64,000 nucleotides of DNA, taken from contig CAVWRK010000008.1 of NCBI GenBank assembly GCA_963757395.1, forward strand, positions 124,001 through 188,000, written 5' to 3'. The notes under the pieces were generated by a model, which was not told the DNA's origin, did not search any database, and was given only the letters and a program-made list of their open reading frames with translations. The DNA is from DATAOG01 sp963757395. GTDB lineage: Bacteria; Pseudomonadota; Alphaproteobacteria; Geminicoccales; Geminicoccaceae. The translations under genes and the position numbers were made by a program. Numbering within the stretch: the first letter of the stretch is position 1; every line of letters begins with the position of its first letter. This document shows positions 62,006 to 64,000 of this stretch, piece by piece.

Positions 62006-63640
62006 ATGCGGGGAGCCGACCGCGAGATGCACGACCTCGGCAGCTTCGACTATGTGATCGTCGGCGCCGGCACCGCCGGCTGCGTGCTCGCCAACCGTCT
62101 GTCCGCCGATCCCGCGCTCTCGGTCCTGCTCCTGGAGGCCGGCGGCAAGGACAGCTACCCCTGGATCCACATCCCGGTCGGCTATCTCTACACCCAGAAC
62201 AACCCGCGCACCGACTGGTGCTTCAAGACCGAGGCCGAGCCCGGTCTCGGCGGCCGCGTGCTCAACTACCCGCGCGGCAAGGTCCTGGGCGGCTGCTCCT
62301 CGATCAACGGCATGATCTACATGCGCGGGCAGGCCGCGGACTACGACCAGTGGCGCCAGCTCGGCAACCGCGGCTGGGGCTGGGACGACGTCCTGCCCTA
62401 CTTCAGGAAGTCCGAGGACCATGTCCACGGCGCCGACGAGCTGCATGGCGCCGGCGGCGAGTGGCGGGTCGAGGAGATGCGCCTCACCTGGGAGATCCTG
62501 GACGCGTTCCGGGCCGCGGCGGCCGAGGTCGGGATTCCCGAAACCGACGACTTCAACCGGGGCAACAACGAGGGCTGCGGCTACTTCCACGTCAACCAGA
62601 AGCGCGGCGTGCGCTGGAGCACGGCCAAGGCGTTCCTCAGGCCGGCGCGCTCGCGACCGAACCTCGAGGTCCTGACCGGCGCCGAGGCGAGCCGGATCGC
62701 GCTCGACGGTCGGCGCGCGGTCGGCCTGCACATTCGCCGCGGCGGCGGCGATGCCTATGCCGCGGTCAAGGGCGAGCTGATCCTCGCCACCGGCGCGATC
62801 GGCTCGCCGCAGCTCCTGCAGCTCTCGGGCATCGGTCCCGGCGCTCTGCTCGAGCAGCTGGGCATCCCGCCGGTGCAGGCGCTCGAAGGCGTCGGCGCCA
62901 ACCTCCAGGACCATCTGCAGCTGCGCCTGATCTACCAGGTGCAGGGCACCCGCACGCTGAACGAGCAGGCGAACCGACTGCTGGCGCGCGCCTGGATGGG
63001 CGTCGAATACTTCCTCTACCGGCGCGGGCCGCTGACCATGGCGCCCTCGCAGCTCGGCGCGTTCGCGCGCTCCGATCCGGCGCGCGCGACGCCCAACCTC
63101 CAATATCACATCCAACCGCTCTCGCTGGACAAGTTCGGCGATCCCTTGCACCCGTTCCCCGCCTTCACGGCCTCGGTCTGCAATCTGCGCCCGGAGAGCC
63201 GCGGCGAGGTCCGGATCAAGAGCCCGCGCCCCGGCGTGCCACCGGCGATCCGGCCGAACTACCTGAACGCCGAGGCCGATCGCATGGTCGCGGCGGCTGC
63301 GATCCGGCTGACCCGCCGGATCTGCGCCGCCCCGGCGCTCGCCCGCTTTCGGCCGGACGAGCTCAAGCCCGGGTCGGCGTTTCAGAGCGACGCGGAGCTC
63401 GCCCAGGCGGCGAGCGCGATCGGCACGACCATCTTCCACCCGGTCGGGACCTGCCGGATGGGCGCCGACCCGGGCGCCGTGGTCGACGATCGCCTGCGGC
63501 TGCACGGTCTCGCGGGCCTGCGCGTGGTCGATGCCTCGGTCATGCCGACCATCACCTCCGGCAACACCAACGCGCCGGTGATCATGATCGCCGAGAAGGC
63601 GGCCGACATGATCAGGGAGGATCGGCGGGACCGGCATTGA
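62006..63640 (+). CDS. GMC-family FAD oxidoreductase (choline/alcohol dehydrogenase type)
   Basis: This 544-residue protein (ATG 62006 after GAGGGGGAGA) has the FAD-binding start DYVIVGAGTAGCVLANRLS, the first GMC signature RGKVLGGCSSINGMIYMRGQ, the second GMC signature GAIGSPQLLQLSGIGP and the C-terminal catalytic region FHPVGTCRMG with SGNTNAPVIMIAEKAADM. It oxidises an alcohol with FAD. Many such genes are annotated choline dehydrogenase, but no betaine genes adjoin it, so the substrate is open. It is probably monocistronic. Confidence 0.93.
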   Translation: MRGADREMHDLGSFDYVIVGAGTAGCVLANRLSADPALSVLLLEAGGKDSYPWIHIPVGYLYTQNNPRTDWCFKTEAEPGLGGRVLNYPRGKVLGGCSSINGMIYMRGQAADYDQWRQLGNRGWGWDDVLPYFRKSEDHVHGADELHGAGGEWRVEEMRLTWEILDAFRAAAAEVGIPETDDFNRGNNEGCGYFHVNQKRGVRWSTAKAFLRPARSRPNLEVLTGAEASRIALDGRRAVGLHIRRGGGDAYAAVKGELILATGAIGSPQLLQLSGIGPGALLEQLGIPPVQALEGVGANLQDHLQLRLIYQVQGTRTLNEQANRLLARAWMGVEYFLYRRGPLTMAPSQLGAFARSDPARATPNLQYHIQPLSLDKFGDPLHPFPAFTASVCNLRPESRGEVRIKSPRPGVPPAIRPNYLNAEADRMVAAAAIRLTRRICAAPALARFRPDELKPGSAFQSDAELAQAASAIGTTIFHPVGTCRMGADPGAVVDDRLRLHGLAGLRVVDASVMPTITSGNTNAPVIMIAEKAADMIREDRRDRH

Positions 63641-63740
63641 ACCACCGGCGCGGGTTGCATCCGCCCGCCGGACGTACATCTTGTGATTCCAGCCGGGCGG
63701 GCGCGCCCGTGCGACAACCGGCCGAGTGGAGTCTTGCGCT

Positions 63741-64000
63741 GTGGATCTCGTCCTGACACGTCGGAGCTTGCCTGGGGCATCGCTCGCTCCATGGCTTCTT
63801 GCCATCCTGCTCAGTTTGAATGCCCCGGCCCCGGCGCTCGGGCAGGCGAGCCCAGCGCCGAGCCAGGCGCCGACCGGCCAGGCACCGGAAAGCACGACCC
63901 CGAAGCCGGCGCCCGGAACCGCCGCTCCGGCTCCGCAGGGCCGCGACGGTCAGGAATTTCAGGACTGGACCCTCCACTGCAAGGCGGTCACCGGCAGGCC
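63741..64000 (+). CDS. IalB-family exported protein (3' end outside window)
   Basis: The frame from GTG 63741 runs off the right edge after 86 codons. It encodes a signal peptide (PWLLAILLSLNAPAPALGQA), a Pro/Ala/Thr-rich linker of about 40 residues (PAPSQAPTGQAPESTTPKPA) and the beginning of an invasion-associated-locus-B domain (EFQDWTLHCKAV; the D/G-W-x-L-x-C pattern). IalB proteins are small periplasmic or outer-membrane-associated proteins common in alphaproteobacteria. The long linker is typical of extended members. Confidence 0.75.
   Translation, partial: MDLVLTRRSLPGASLAPWLLAILLSLNAPAPALGQASPAPSQAPTGQAPESTTPKPAPGTAAPAPQGRDGQEFQDWTLHCKAVTGR

Overview
The window is a gene-dense, very GC-rich stretch of bacterial chromosome, most likely from an alphaproteobacterium of the Rhodospirillales/Geminicoccales type. 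The indications are a CarD-family regulator, an S9 protein with an N-terminal extension, zf-CHCC and DUF29 proteins, an IalB-type secreted protein at the right end, and ATGA/GTGA translational overlaps throughout. I see no tRNA, rRNA, CRISPR array, prophage or intact insertion sequence. The organism assignment is an inference from gene families only.

Layout. 1-10 kb holds housekeeping genes: CarD, glutathione synthase, HIT protein, VanZ-like protein, allantoinase PuuE, a small secreted/membrane gene pair, DNA polymerase I (its proofreading site has lost every catalytic carboxylate), MeaB, PsiE-like protein and ribokinase. 10-13.7 kb has a Fic protein with repeats over its start, a zf-CHCC protein, a decayed DUF29 gene and the rplM-rpsI operon. 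13.7-24.8 kb is accessory: a thioesterase, a frameshifted VCBS-repeat protein, two PIN-domain toxin-antitoxin modules flanking a sugar-acid dehydratase, cupin proteins, a four-domain rhodanese and a truncated glycosyltransferase. 24.9-28.7 kb carries an AT-richer lipase/membrane-protein pair, a DUF1003 protein and a small secreted protein. 28.9-32.0 kb is a complete polar amino-acid ABC transporter.

33.6-49.6 kb is the most interesting region. One strand carries a lysine-, arginine- and cysteine-poor Ala/Asp repeat protein of 773 residues, two tandem type I secretion ABC proteins with degenerate signature motifs and an HlyD adaptor. These are coupled to a receiver/anti-sigma-type ATPase, a CHASE hybrid kinase ending in two receivers and an HPt domain, a second sensor kinase and two further receiver proteins. 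A REC-EAL c-di-GMP phosphodiesterase is transcribed towards this block. The simplest reading is a dedicated, signal-controlled type I export system for an unusual acidic, probably surface or matrix, protein.

50-54 kb is a glutamate-synthase-like/GlnT/DadA operon, followed by ribonuclease Z. 55.2-60.8 kb is a BMP-type nucleoside or base ABC transporter headed by a fungal-FCY1-like cytosine deaminase. Every gene of that transporter carries a reading-frame shift. 61-64 kb has a VOC protein, a GMC oxidoreductase and the start of an IalB protein.

About sixteen probable indels occur in conserved genes across the window, many of them in short G, T or GC runs. This may mean real gene decay or uncorrected assembly errors, and it should be kept in mind when using any individual ORF.
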